Source: Gammaproteobacteria bacterium (lineage in GTDB: Bacteria > Pseudomonadota > Gammaproteobacteria > Chromatiales > Chromatiaceae). Taken from it: a DNA stretch of 32,490 nucleotides. Position numbers and translations under genes: made by a program. This document shows, piece after piece, positions 25,389-32,490 of the stretch. Each line of letters opens with the position of its first letter. Position 1 is the first letter of the stretch. Where the stretch lies: the NCBI GenBank assembly GCA_007135625.1, contig SLIM01000228.1:1-32490 (forward strand), in the 5' to 3' direction. The notes under the pieces were generated by a model. That model was not told the origin of the DNA, did not search any database, and saw nothing but the letters and a program-made list of their open reading frames with translations.

Positions 25389-26326
25389 GGGGTGGATCGT
25401 CCGGGGTGGCGTGGCTCTTCGCTCCAGCCCAGTTTGGCACGCAGGATGTAGAAGTAGTCGTGGCCTTGGGGGTGGATGAGGCGGATCGATTTGGGGTATT
25501 TGGTGATCTGTACCACACCGTCGGCTGCGAGTGGGAGGATGCTTTGGCCGTCGCAGGTGACCCGTACCTCGTCGCGGCGGGTGGTGCCGCAGACCCGAAT
25601 CTCGATGTGGCTGTCGCCGCTGAGGATGATCGGGCGGTTGCTCAGGGTGTGGGGGCAGATCGGGACTAACAGGGTGGCGTTCAGTTCGGGGTGGACTAGC
25701 GGGCCGCCGCTGGAGAGGGCGTAGGCGGTGGAGCCGGTGGGGGTGGAGATGATCAGTCCGTCGGAGCGCTGGCGGTTGACCAGGCGGCCATCGACGCGGG
25801 TTTCGAACTCAATGAGGCGGGCGATGTTCCATTTGTGGATAACCACATCATTGAGCGCGGTGCGCCGCTCGCTGCCGACTTGGCAGTTGAGCAGGAAGCG
25901 CCGCTCCTTTTCGTAGGCCCCCTCCAGGATCGGGCCGAGGGTGGCGGCGATGTCGTGTTGCGGGAGGTCGGCGAGGAAGCCGAGGCGGCCAAGGTTGACT
26001 CCGAGCAGGGCGATGTCGTGGTCGGCGAGCTGGGCGGCGGCGCTTAAGAGGGTGCCGTCGCCGCCGACGACGATGGCGAGGTCGCAGCGCTCTGCCAGCT
26101 CCTCCAGGGGAAGGGCGGTCTCCTCCAGGCCACGGAGGTGCTGGGCGCTCTGCTGCTCTAGCCAGACCTTGCGCCCGCGTGCCTGCAGAAAAGCGTAGAT
26201 CCGCCCCAAGGGTTCGCCGAGGGTGGGGGCGTTGGGGCGACCAATCAGGCCGATGGTGTGAAAAGGTTTTGCTCTCTCCACTTTGTTCACTCCGTTCACT
26301 CCGTTCACGCTGTCCACTTGCTTCAC
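25382..26326 (-). CDS. nadK: NAD kinase
   Basis: ATP-dependent phosphorylation of NAD to NADP. Motifs: GLIGRPNAP near 27, the catalytic VVGGDGTLLSAA (about 85-96), GVNLGRLGFLADLP, the conserved NDVVIHK, and SDGLIISTPTGSTAYALSSGGP. It runs to 314 aa from GTG 26326, which overlaps the fetB stop as GTGA. This gives about 22 extra N-terminal residues (VNGVNGVNK...) made by a 9-bp tandem repeat; several in-frame GTG codons (26317, 26308, 26299, 26290, 26281) are alternative starts. Core homology begins only at HTIGLIGRP. Confidence 0.95.
   Translation of the reverse strand: MKQVDSVNGVNGVNKVERAKPFHTIGLIGRPNAPTLGEPLGRIYAFLQARGRKVWLEQQSAQHLRGLEETALPLEELAERCDLAIVVGGDGTLLSAAAQLADHDIALLGVNLGRLGFLADLPQHDIAATLGPILEGAYEKERRFLLNCQVGSERRTALNDVVIHKWNIARLIEFETRVDGRLVNRQRSDGLIISTPTGSTAYALSSGGPLVHPELNATLLVPICPHTLSNRPIILSGDSHIEIRVCGTTRRDEVRVTCDGQSILPLAADGVVQITKYPKSIRLIHPQGHDYFYILRAKLGWSEEPRHPGRSTPC
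26282..26317 (-). repeat. 9-bp tandem repeat at the nadK 5' end
   Basis: Four 9-bp units of the type TCCGTTCAC (plus strand), two of them identical, encode V-N-G/V-D-S style tripeptides on the minus strand. Each unit supplies an in-frame GTG. The period keeps the frame whatever the copy number. Confidence 0.75.
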
Positions 26327-27114
26327 GTCAGCCGGTCAAGCCGCAGCCGCTGGCGCTCATCAAAGAGACGCTGTGAGGCGAGCCAGACCGCAGCGACCGC
26401 GCCAAACCCGGTGCCTGCGGCGATGAGCAGCATTATCAGGATTTGGTATTTGGCCGCTTCCAGCGGCGGGCTACCGGCGAGAATCTGGCCGGTCATCATA
26501 CCCGGGAGGCTGATAATACCGGCAGCGGCCATGGCGTTAATGATCGGAATGACCCCGGAGCGCAGTGCCTGGCGGCGGAGTTCGCTAATCGCCTCGTTCC
26601 AGTCGCGCCCGAGCAGGAGTTGCGCTTCAATCACCCCGCGCTGGCTGATTACGCTTTGGGTCAGTTGGTTGAGGGCGATGGCGATTCCCGACATGGTGTT
26701 GCCGAGGAGCATTCCAAGGAGAGTAATCGAGTATTGCGGGGCGTACCACGGCTGCGGGCCGACCAAAATTAGCAAAGCGAAGAGGGTAATGGTGAAGGAG
26801 GAGAGGAGCATTGAGAGGGTGCCGATGCCGTAGCCCCAGCCGCCGCGATAGCGGTGCTGTTGGCGGGCCTGGACTTCATAGCCGGCCATCCCCAGCATGA
26901 AGAGGCAGAGGAGTATGACCCAGAGCAGGTTGGCGTTGTCAAACAGGAATTTGAGTACTAGCCCGACGAGCGTGAGCTGGACGATGGTGCGGCTGCTGTT
27001 AATGAGGAGTTGGCTCTCGATTCCCAGGCGCAGCCGCCAGGAGAGGAGGGCTAACCCGAGGATCAGACAACTGGCGAGGGCGAGGTCGCCGATGCCGAGG
27101 CGGATTAGCTCCAT
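26323..27114 (-). CDS. fetB: FetB/YbbM-type iron export ABC permease
   Basis: A 263-aa membrane protein from the ATG at 27114 (the track start at 27198 lies deep in fetA). It has about seven hydrophobic helices. The family pattern SRTIVQLTLVGLVLKFLF, GYEVQARQQ, GMLLGNTMSGIAIALN and the conserved GLIPIINAMAAAGIISLPGMMTGQILAG-like stretch (here INAMAAAGIISLPGMMTGQ) are visible. In E. coli FetAB exports iron and raises resistance to peroxide stress; export of iron here is by homology. It overlaps fetA by 10 bp and nadK by 4 bp. Confidence 0.93.
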   Translation of the reverse strand: MELIRLGIGDLALASCLILGLALLSWRLRLGIESQLLINSSRTIVQLTLVGLVLKFLFDNANLLWVILLCLFMLGMAGYEVQARQQHRYRGGWGYGIGTLSMLLSSFTITLFALLILVGPQPWYAPQYSITLLGMLLGNTMSGIAIALNQLTQSVISQRGVIEAQLLLGRDWNEAISELRRQALRSGVIPIINAMAAAGIISLPGMMTGQILAGSPPLEAAKYQILIMLLIAAGTGFGAVAAVWLASQRLFDERQRLRLDRLT

Positions 27115-27707
27115 GTGACCTCTTGCAGACCGTTGGCGACGATCTCCAGACCGCGTTGGGCGATGCGTCGGCGCTGTTGCGGGTCGTGGCTGACCCAAAG
27201 TACCGCCGCCTGCTGTTGGCTGCGGTAGTCGGCGATTAGCGCTTCGACGCGGGCGCTGTTCTCCTGGTCGAGGTTGGCGGTCGCTTCGTCGAGCAGCAGC
27301 ACTTCGGGGCGCTGGGCGAGCATCCGCAGCAGCGCCAGCCGTTGCCGTTCGCCGCTGGAGATGCGTGCGATCTCCCAGTCGAGGGCGGCCTGTTCCAAGC
27401 CGAGGCGGGTGAGGTCGAGGTCGCAGGTGGCGGGGAAGTGGTCACCGACTCGTGGACTCCACCAGTGGCTCTCGGCGGGGAGGTAGCCGACCCGCTGCCG
27501 CCATGCCGGGGCGGGGAGTTGGGAGCGCTGCAGCTCGCCACACCAGGCTTCGCCGTGGTGGGGGTCGAGGTCGGCGATGGCGCGTAGCAGGCGGCTCTTG
27601 CCGCTGCCCGATGCTCCCCACAGGGCGACGCACTCGCCGCTGGCAACCTGTAGCGCGATGGTGTGCAGGTTGACGGTGGTGAAGTGATGTAGGGTGAGGC
27701 TGCTCAT
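27105..27707 (-). CDS. fetA: FetA/YbbL-type iron export ABC ATPase
   Basis: A compact 200-aa ABC ATPase. Walker A is LWGASGSGKSRLL (29-41), the Q-loop is in VGYLPAESHWW, the signature is RISSGERQRLALLRML, Walker B is VLLLDEATANLDQ and the H-loop is WVSHDPQQ. The small size and the short Q-loop region fit FetA. The ATG at 27707 overlaps the trmB stop as ATGA; the gene ends inside fetB. It powers the FetB permease. Confidence 0.93.
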   Translation of the reverse strand: MSSLTLHHFTTVNLHTIALQVASGECVALWGASGSGKSRLLRAIADLDPHHGEAWCGELQRSQLPAPAWRQRVGYLPAESHWWSPRVGDHFPATCDLDLTRLGLEQAALDWEIARISSGERQRLALLRMLAQRPEVLLLDEATANLDQENSARVEALIADYRSQQQAAVLWVSHDPQQRRRIAQRGLEIVANGLQEVTWS

Positions 27708-28396
27708 CGCCGCTGAAAACGCAGATCCCAGACGGCGTGGCCGAGGCGGGTGCCGCGCTGCTCAAATTTGGTGAGCGGGCGGTAGTCGGGGCGCGGGCTG
27801 AAGGCTCCGGGTGCGACCAGGTTGTCGAAGCTGTCGCGGTACTGTTCCATCAGGGCCAGCATGGCGTGGGCGTACTCCTCCCAGTCGGTGGCGGCGTGCA
27901 GGAGTGCGCCCGGTTTGAGGGTGCGGGTGAGCGGGTCGAGCAGTGCCGGGCGAAAGATGCGCCGTTTGTGGTGGCGCTGCTTGGGCCAGGGGTCGGGGAA
28001 GAAGAGGAGGAGTCCATCCAGGCTCTTCTCGGGGATGCCGTGGGTGAGAACCTCTAGGGCATCGTGGCGGATGATTCGCAGGTTGGGTAGCTCCAGCTCG
28101 GCGGCTCGCAGTAGCAGGTGGCCGACACCGGGGCGGTGGACTTCGATGCCGAGGAAGTTCTGTTCGGGGGCGGCGGCGGCCATGCGGGCGAGGGATTCGC
28201 CGTTGCCGAAGCCGATCTCTAGGTAGAGTGGTTGCGGTTTGGTGAAGAGCTGCTCTAGCGCGAGTGGTTGGCCGACGAAGTCGATGCCGTAGCGCGGCCA
28301 GTGGTCGTGAAAGGCGCGTTGCTGACCGGCGGTGAGGCGGCCTTCGCGCAGTACGAAGCTGCGAATCGGGCGGCGCTGGGGTGGGGGATGGGGCAT
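27704..28396 (-). CDS. trmB: tRNA (guanine-N7-)-methyltransferase
   Basis: A 230-aa enzyme that makes m7G46 in tRNA. The N-terminal RPIRSFVLREGRLTAGQQRAF, SAM loop YLEIGFGNGESLA (about 58-70), LGIEVHRPGVGHLL, and the signature LLLFFPDPWPKQRHHKRR (about 129-146) are diagnostic, as is the C-terminal TKFEQRGTRLGH. The ATG at 28396 has no purine-rich ribosome-binding sequence; its leader is C/T-rich and contains the CCCTTAA heptamer array. It is the first gene of the trmB-fetA-fetB-nadK-recN run. Confidence 0.96.
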   Translation of the reverse strand: MPHPPPQRRPIRSFVLREGRLTAGQQRAFHDHWPRYGIDFVGQPLALEQLFTKPQPLYLEIGFGNGESLARMAAAAPEQNFLGIEVHRPGVGHLLLRAAELELPNLRIIRHDALEVLTHGIPEKSLDGLLLFFPDPWPKQRHHKRRIFRPALLDPLTRTLKPGALLHAATDWEEYAHAMLALMEQYRDSFDNLVAPGAFSPRPDYRPLTKFEQRGTRLGHAVWDLRFQRR

Positions 28397-28413
28397 TGGG
28401 TTGGGTTCTGGGG

Positions 28414-28462
28414 TTAAGGGTTAAGGGTTAAGGGTTAAGGGTTAAGGGTTAAGGGCTAAGGG
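28414..28462 (+). repeat. TTAAGGG heptamer tandem array
   Basis: Six perfect TTAAGGG units (28414-28455) and one CTAAGGG unit (28456-28462) lie 18-66 bp upstream of the trmB start codon, in its probable 5' leader. No coding function is likely. Confidence 0.95.
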
Positions 28463-28517
28463 TTTGTTTTGGGGTGTCTATGGCTTCGTGGGTTAATGGT
28501 ACCATGGTCTGGGAAAG

Positions 28518-28538
28518 AGGTGCTAGGTGCTAGGTGCT
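28518..28538 (+). repeat. AGGTGCT heptamer, three copies
   Basis: Three perfect AGGTGCT units in tandem lie between trmB and the divergent operon, 56 bp to the right of the TTAAGGG array. A perfect palindrome, ATGGTACCAT (28496-28505), lies between the two arrays. Confidence 0.9.
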
Positions 28539-28592
28539 GGACTGGGCGTTATGTGTTGTTTTATAGTAAGGTTAAAAAATGGAGGTATGGCC

Positions 28593-29060
28593 ATGAAGGC
28601 AGTGTTGTGGATGGTTTTGGTGGCGCTGGCCACTCCCCTTGCGGCGCAGGTGTATCGTTGTGAGGTGGAGGGGGAGATTATCTTTAGCCAGCTTCCGTGT
28701 GCGGAGGATGCGGAGGCGATTGAGCTGCGGGTTTCCCGTCCTGCGGCCTCAGCCGATGGGCAGGAGGAGTCGTTTGGGAGTGGTGCGGTGGGGGTCGATG
28801 AGCATTTTCTGGAGCGTCGTCGTTTGGAGCGGGAGCTTGCCGCCAATCAGCGTAGCCGTGAGCGGCTCGTGAGTGAGCGGGAGCGTGCTCTCGCCGCGTT
28901 TCGCGAGCAGGTGCGTGCTACCAGCAGCCGTTTGCGGGCGGCGGAGATTGAGCTGGAGGCGGTGCGCAGTGAGGATCGCTATAACGCGCAGATTAGGGAG
29001 GTGGAGACCGCTCGACGTGAGTTGGAGCAGCGTTTGCAGGAGCTGAATCTCTCCGAATGA
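28593..29060 (+). CDS. DUF4124-like periplasmic coiled-coil protein
   Basis: A 155-aa protein. Of two nearby ATGs, 28593 is chosen because GGAGG at 28581-28585 is 7 nt away; the one at 28587 is too close. The signal peptide MKAVLWMVLVALATPLAAQ is followed by VYRCEVEGEIIFSQLPC, which resembles the DUF4124 module with its two cysteines. From about residue 75 to the end it is a charged alpha-helical coiled coil (LERRRLERELAANQRS...). It is likely periplasmic. Its stop overlaps the DUF58 start as ATGA, so the two are co-translated. Confidence 0.75.
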   Translation: MKAVLWMVLVALATPLAAQVYRCEVEGEIIFSQLPCAEDAEAIELRVSRPAASADGQEESFGSGAVGVDEHFLERRRLERELAANQRSRERLVSERERALAAFREQVRATSSRLRAAEIELEAVRSEDRYNAQIREVETARRELEQRLQELNLSE

Positions 29061-30400
29061 GGCTCCACTCTTCCTTACGCTCCCGCTTTGATCAACTCTA
29101 CCGGCTCAACACCTGGATGCGGCGGCGTTTTACCGCGAGTGGACGCTTTCTGCTCGGGGTGCTGCTGTTTAGCGGAGCTTTGGGGGTCGATACCCGGCTT
29201 AATCTGGTGCATCAGATCTTCGCCCTCACGCTGGTGGCGCTGCTGGTGGCACTGCTCTGGGCGCAACGGTTTCGTGGCCGCTTTCAGGCCGAGCGGCGGC
29301 TGCCTAAGTACGCTACCGTCGGCCAATCCCTGCGCTATCGGGTGGCGGTGACTGCGCTGGGGCGGCGCCGGGAGCGCGGGCTACACCTTATTGATGAGCT
29401 GGCCGCCGCGCCCTCCGTGCTGGAGCCGTTGGCGCACGGCGCAGGGGCGCTGCCTGCCGGGGGGAACTGGTTTGATCGCAAAGTGGGGTATCAGCACTGG
29501 GTCTGGCTCATGGGGCTGCGCATCGGGGCGCTGGAGCCGGAGGGGGAGCTTCCCGATCTTAGCCCCGGAGTGGCTGGCGAGGCGGTGCTGGAGCTGATCC
29601 CGCTGCGGCGCGGCTGGCTCCACTTTAGCGCCCTCCATCTGGGGTGTCCCGATCCGTTGGGGCTATTTCGTGGCCACTACCGCATCGCCCGGCAGGAGCG
29701 GTTGCTGGTACTCCCCCGGCGCTATCCGCTCCCCGCTGTGGTGCTGCCCGGTAGACGCTGTTACCAGCGCGGCGGGGTCTCGTTTGCCGCGCATGTCGGT
29801 GATGCAGAGGAGTTCATCGGGCTGCGCGACTACCGCCCGGGCGACCCGCTGCGCAAGCTCCACTGGCGGGCTTTTGCGCGTACCGGTCGCCCGATTGTGC
29901 GCGAGTATCAAGAGGAGTATCTGGTGCGCCATGCGCTGCTTCTCGACACCTTCGGCGCTCCCGGCGATACCTTTGAGGCGGCGGTGAGTGTCGCTGCTTC
30001 GCTGGTTGCCCGTCTCGACCAGCAGGAGTCGCTGCTCGATCTGCTGTTTGTTGCGGATCGTCTCCACCGACTTACCGCCGGGCGCGGGGTGGCGGCTAGC
30101 ACCACCCTGCTGGAGGGGTTGGCCTGCGTCACTCCGACCCCGAATCGCTCTTTTGCCCAACTTGCCGCGTTAGTTCTCCACCATACCGCTGAGTTTAGCG
30201 GCGCTGTCTGTATTCTGCTCGACTGGGATGGCCCGCGCCGCGAGCTGGTTGGGCGCTTGTACGCCCGTGGCTTACCGCTGTTGGTGCTGCTGGTCTCGAC
30301 CGCCCACGCCGCCGCCCCCCCCGATCCCGATCCGCTGCCGGTGGGCGCACTGCGACTGCTTAATCCGACGCAGTTGGCGCAGGATCTACAGCGACTATGA
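29057..30400 (+). CDS. DUF58 domain protein
   Basis: A 447-aa membrane-anchored protein. Two hydrophobic segments lie near residues 30-75 (FLLGVLLFSGALGV, IFALTLVALLVALLWA). The hallmark GLRDYRPGDPLRKLHWRAFARTG starts at about residue 254 and is followed by a vWA-like region (LLLDTFGAPGDTFEAAVSVAASLV). DUF58 genes typically lie between a MoxR AAA ATPase and a TgpA transglutaminase; here the TgpA gene follows with an ATGA overlap, but no moxR lies upstream. The function is unknown; a chaperone or envelope role is commonly proposed. Confidence 0.92.
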   Translation: MRLHSSLRSRFDQLYRLNTWMRRRFTASGRFLLGVLLFSGALGVDTRLNLVHQIFALTLVALLVALLWAQRFRGRFQAERRLPKYATVGQSLRYRVAVTALGRRRERGLHLIDELAAAPSVLEPLAHGAGALPAGGNWFDRKVGYQHWVWLMGLRIGALEPEGELPDLSPGVAGEAVLELIPLRRGWLHFSALHLGCPDPLGLFRGHYRIARQERLLVLPRRYPLPAVVLPGRRCYQRGGVSFAAHVGDAEEFIGLRDYRPGDPLRKLHWRAFARTGRPIVREYQEEYLVRHALLLDTFGAPGDTFEAAVSVAASLVARLDQQESLLDLLFVADRLHRLTAGRGVAASTTLLEGLACVTPTPNRSFAQLAALVLHHTAEFSGAVCILLDWDGPRRELVGRLYARGLPLLVLLVSTAHAAAPPDPDPLPVGALRLLNPTQLAQDLQRL

Positions 30401-32370
30401 ACCCCCAACGCTTGGCCCAGTTTGGGGCGCTCCTCGCCTGGGGCGGCTGGAGTGGCTGGTGGTGGTTGGCGCTGCTGCTGGCGCTGCTGCTGGAGTACGC
30501 CCACTGGGTGGGGTGGCGCTGGAGTCTGCGTGATCGCGAGTTTGACCAACTGACCAACGCTAGCGTGGTGGCGATTTTGGTGACCCTCGGCTACGCCATC
30601 CTGACCCAGGGGGCGCACGGCGTGTTATGGGTGATCGGCTGGTTGCCGCTGCTGCTCTTCCCGTTGTTTGCCGCCCAGCGCTATAGCCGTGTCGGCACTA
30701 TCCAGCTCGGCTCGCTCTTTCTCTCACTGCGGCGACGGCGTGATCTCGGAGATCCTGTCGCCACCCGTCGGGTCGATCTGGCCGCCTCTTACATCGCCCT
30801 CTGCCTGCTTAGTGCCGCTACTCTGGTGGTCGCTGCTCCGCTGCTCTTTCCGGTAGTCGCACTCATCGCCGCCCTCGCCCTGCTGCCGCAGCGCTCGCGA
30901 CGCTATCCGCGCTGGATTTGGGGTGGAACCTTGCTGCTGACGCTTGCCATCGCCCACTTCACCCACCAAGGGATATACGCCTTACAAGATCATGTCGAGG
31001 GTTGGATGTTGCAGTGGCTGGAGGATCTGACCCTTAACCAGATCGACCCGTTTGAGCGTGACAGCATGATGGGTCGGGTCGGGCGGCTTAAGCTCTCGGA
31101 GCGGATTGTGTGGCAGGTGGATGCCGAACCCTCGCTGGCCACTCCGCAACTGCTGCCAAGGGCGAGCTACCAACACTATAATCGGGAAACGTGGAGTACA
31201 CTCCATCGCGAGAGGATGCCGGTTCCCTACTTGCGTGGCGCTGAGGGGTGGGCGCTCTACACCGCCAGTCAGCAGCAGCCTGCAACCTTGCACGTCTATG
31301 GCCGACTGCGCGGCGGCGAGGGGCTGCTGCCGCTGCCAGCGGGGGCGCGTAGCCTCTACCAGCTCCCGGCGGCACGAATTGAACGCAATGTCTTGGGTAC
31401 TCTCATGGTGGCCGAGGCCCCCCACTTTGTCGGCTATCGGGTCGATTTTGATCCCGCACAGCGCTACTTTCCTCCGCCAGAAGAGGAGGATCTCGAACTC
31501 TCCCTGTCGCTGCACGCACTCCTTGCCCCCACCATTGACCATCTGGGGCTGCGCGATGTGGAGCCGGAAGCGGCGCTGGCGATTCTGGAGCGCTTCTTTC
31601 GGGAGGAGTTTCGCTACACCCTGTTTCGCCGCGAGATGCGCAACGACCTCCCCCCGCTGCAAGATTTTTTGGAACATAACCGCAATGGTCACTGCGAATA
31701 CTTCGCCAGCGCCAGCGCCCTGCTGCTCCGCGCCATCGGTATCCCCACCCGCTACGTCACCGGTTTTGCCGTCGTCGAGCCGAGCGCCCTCGGCGACTCC
31801 TTCGTGGTGCGCCGCCGCCATGCCCACGCCTGGGCCATCGCCCACTTGAACGGGGCGTGGCAGGTGGTCGATTTTACCCCTGCTGAGTGGGTCGATCTCG
31901 AAGAGCAGGCCGCCCCCTGGTGGAACATCGTGGGGGATCTCTGGATGCTGCTCTACCACACCATCCAGCGTAACGCCATGGAGGGGGCCGAGGGGGAGCG
32001 TGACCAGCGGTTCTACTACGGAATCTTGCTGCTGCTGCTTGCGCTCCTTGGTCATCGCCTCTATCGCCGACCACGCCGTCAACGTACCACCCCGCCGCGT
32101 GCCAGCGGCCCGGCGGAGGGGGTGCAGACGATACCCTCTCCCTTGCAGCCGATGATCGCCGCGCTCCAGCGCCAGGGACACCCCTATCTACCAGGTGAGA
32201 CCACCCGCCAGTGGGTACAGCGCTTGCAGCGTGAGCAGGTGGCAGCAGTCCTCCCCGTAGCGCAAGCTCTTCCGCTCCACTACCGGCTGCGCTTCCATCC
32301 GACAGGGCTACGCCCCGACCAGCAGCAGCGGCTAGCTACCTTGGTTGAGCAGCGTATGCAAAAAAAGTGA
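30397..32370 (+). CDS. tgpA: TgpA-type membrane transglutaminase-like protein
   Basis: A 657-aa protein. About six N-terminal hydrophobic helices (residues ~5-190, DUF3488-type) are followed by a periplasmic domain. The transglutaminase/protease-like core shows the catalytic triad: Cys near 432 in NGHCEYFASASALLL, His near 475 in RRHAHAWAIAHL, and Asp near 491 in VVDFTPAEW. A further helix near 545-560 (YYGILLLLLALLGHRLY) leads to a cytoplasmic DUF4129-like tail. It resembles P. aeruginosa TgpA. It overlaps the DUF58 gene by 4 bp and is the last gene of the operon. Confidence 0.92.
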   Translation: MNPQRLAQFGALLAWGGWSGWWWLALLLALLLEYAHWVGWRWSLRDREFDQLTNASVVAILVTLGYAILTQGAHGVLWVIGWLPLLLFPLFAAQRYSRVGTIQLGSLFLSLRRRRDLGDPVATRRVDLAASYIALCLLSAATLVVAAPLLFPVVALIAALALLPQRSRRYPRWIWGGTLLLTLAIAHFTHQGIYALQDHVEGWMLQWLEDLTLNQIDPFERDSMMGRVGRLKLSERIVWQVDAEPSLATPQLLPRASYQHYNRETWSTLHRERMPVPYLRGAEGWALYTASQQQPATLHVYGRLRGGEGLLPLPAGARSLYQLPAARIERNVLGTLMVAEAPHFVGYRVDFDPAQRYFPPPEEEDLELSLSLHALLAPTIDHLGLRDVEPEAALAILERFFREEFRYTLFRREMRNDLPPLQDFLEHNRNGHCEYFASASALLLRAIGIPTRYVTGFAVVEPSALGDSFVVRRRHAHAWAIAHLNGAWQVVDFTPAEWVDLEEQAAPWWNIVGDLWMLLYHTIQRNAMEGAEGERDQRFYYGILLLLLALLGHRLYRRPRRQRTTPPRASGPAEGVQTIPSPLQPMIAALQRQGHPYLPGETTRQWVQRLQREQVAAVLPVAQALPLHYRLRFHPTGLRPDQQQRLATLVEQRMQKK

Positions 32371-32378
32371 AAAAAGCG

Positions 32379-32406
32379 TTGCGCCGCGCTGAGAGGTGCG
32401 TATAAT
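32379..32406 (+). promoter_or_regulatory. strong sigma70 promoter, stable-RNA type, reading out of the window
   Basis: TTGCGC (32379-32384), a 16-bp spacer and a perfect TATAAT (32401-32406) are followed by a GC-rich discriminator (ACGCCGC). A-rich runs just upstream (AAAAAAGTGAAAAAAG) could serve as an UP element. No start codon with a ribosome-binding site follows within the window, so an rRNA or tRNA operon beyond the edge is likely (inference). Confidence 0.65.
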
Positions 32407-32469
32407 ACGCCGCTTCCTCGGGAGGCACGGCCCAGCAGCCGCAGCAGAGCGGGGAAGCGCCGCAAGGCA

Positions 32470-32490
32470 GCGAGAACGAAGCGAGAACGA
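32470..32490 (+). repeat. short direct repeat at window end
   Basis: AGCGAGAACGA occurs twice in a row in the presumed leader of the transcript from the 32401 promoter. The second copy ends exactly at the window edge, so the full extent is unknown. Confidence 0.5.

Noticed and set aside
28414-28462. CRISPR-like or telomere-like interpretation of the TTAAGGG array
   Set aside because: Units are 7 bp with no spacers and no cas genes nearby; it is internal chromosomal sequence, so a simple tandem repeat.

Overview
The window reads as a chromosomal segment of a GC-rich gammaproteobacterium. The NadK, TrmB, FetAB, RecN, ProA and TgpA/DUF58 sequences are of gammaproteobacterial type. The two-subunit pyruvate carboxylase, the GdhA plus PEP/pyruvate-binding protein pair, the IPTL-type sorting tail and the heptamer repeats would suit a Chromatiales/Thiotrichales-like sulfur bacterium. 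The order-level guess is inference only; no rRNA is present to settle it.

Layout. (1) 1-2290: katG with its own promoter. (2) 2291-7096: an accessory island. Its core is a minus-strand three-gene operon: a HEPN-like small protein, a deviant ParA/MinD-type ATPase with a KGGVGRT loop, and a second P-loop ATPase. It is bracketed by a 56-bp direct repeat that encodes the first residues (MKSE[YN]DFSK) of antitoxin-like ORFs. The flanks hold a Phd/YefM-like fragment and an internally deleted CLCA-type metallopeptidase with an IPTL-type C-terminus. (3) 7097-12370: a small secreted protein, then gdhA and a large PEP/pyruvate-binding protein with a degenerate RecA/KaiC-like N-terminus. gdhA and its neighbour are flanked by two inverted copies of a ~106-bp palindromic-ended element. 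(4) 12371-16415: pycA/pycB-type pyruvate carboxylase and a SAM methyltransferase. (5) 16583-21705: proA, an ABC ATPase and a GldF-GldG-type fusion. (6) 21847-23656: a divergent pair of an iron-binding periplasmic protein with a Fur-box-like site and a PD-(D/E)XK protein. (7) 28396 down to 23715: a tightly overlapping minus-strand operon trmB-fetA-fetB-nadK-recN. (8) 28593-32370: an overlapping operon of a DUF4124-like coiled-coil protein, a DUF58 protein and a TgpA-type transglutaminase. (9) The right edge carries a strong stable-RNA-type promoter that fires out of the window.

How it works together. katG, the iron-uptake binding protein, the FetAB-type iron exporter, NAD kinase and RecN form a loose oxidative/iron-stress theme. 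GdhA, ProA, pyruvate carboxylase and the PEP/pyruvate-binding protein sit at the carbon-nitrogen junction around pyruvate, oxaloacetate and glutamate. The most likely undescribed system is the HEPN / KGGVGR-ATPase / P-loop ATPase cassette, which has the composition and the setting of a biological-conflict (possibly anti-phage) module; that function is inference. Most long ORFs in the supplied track that are not listed here are antisense shadows of the GC-rich genes.
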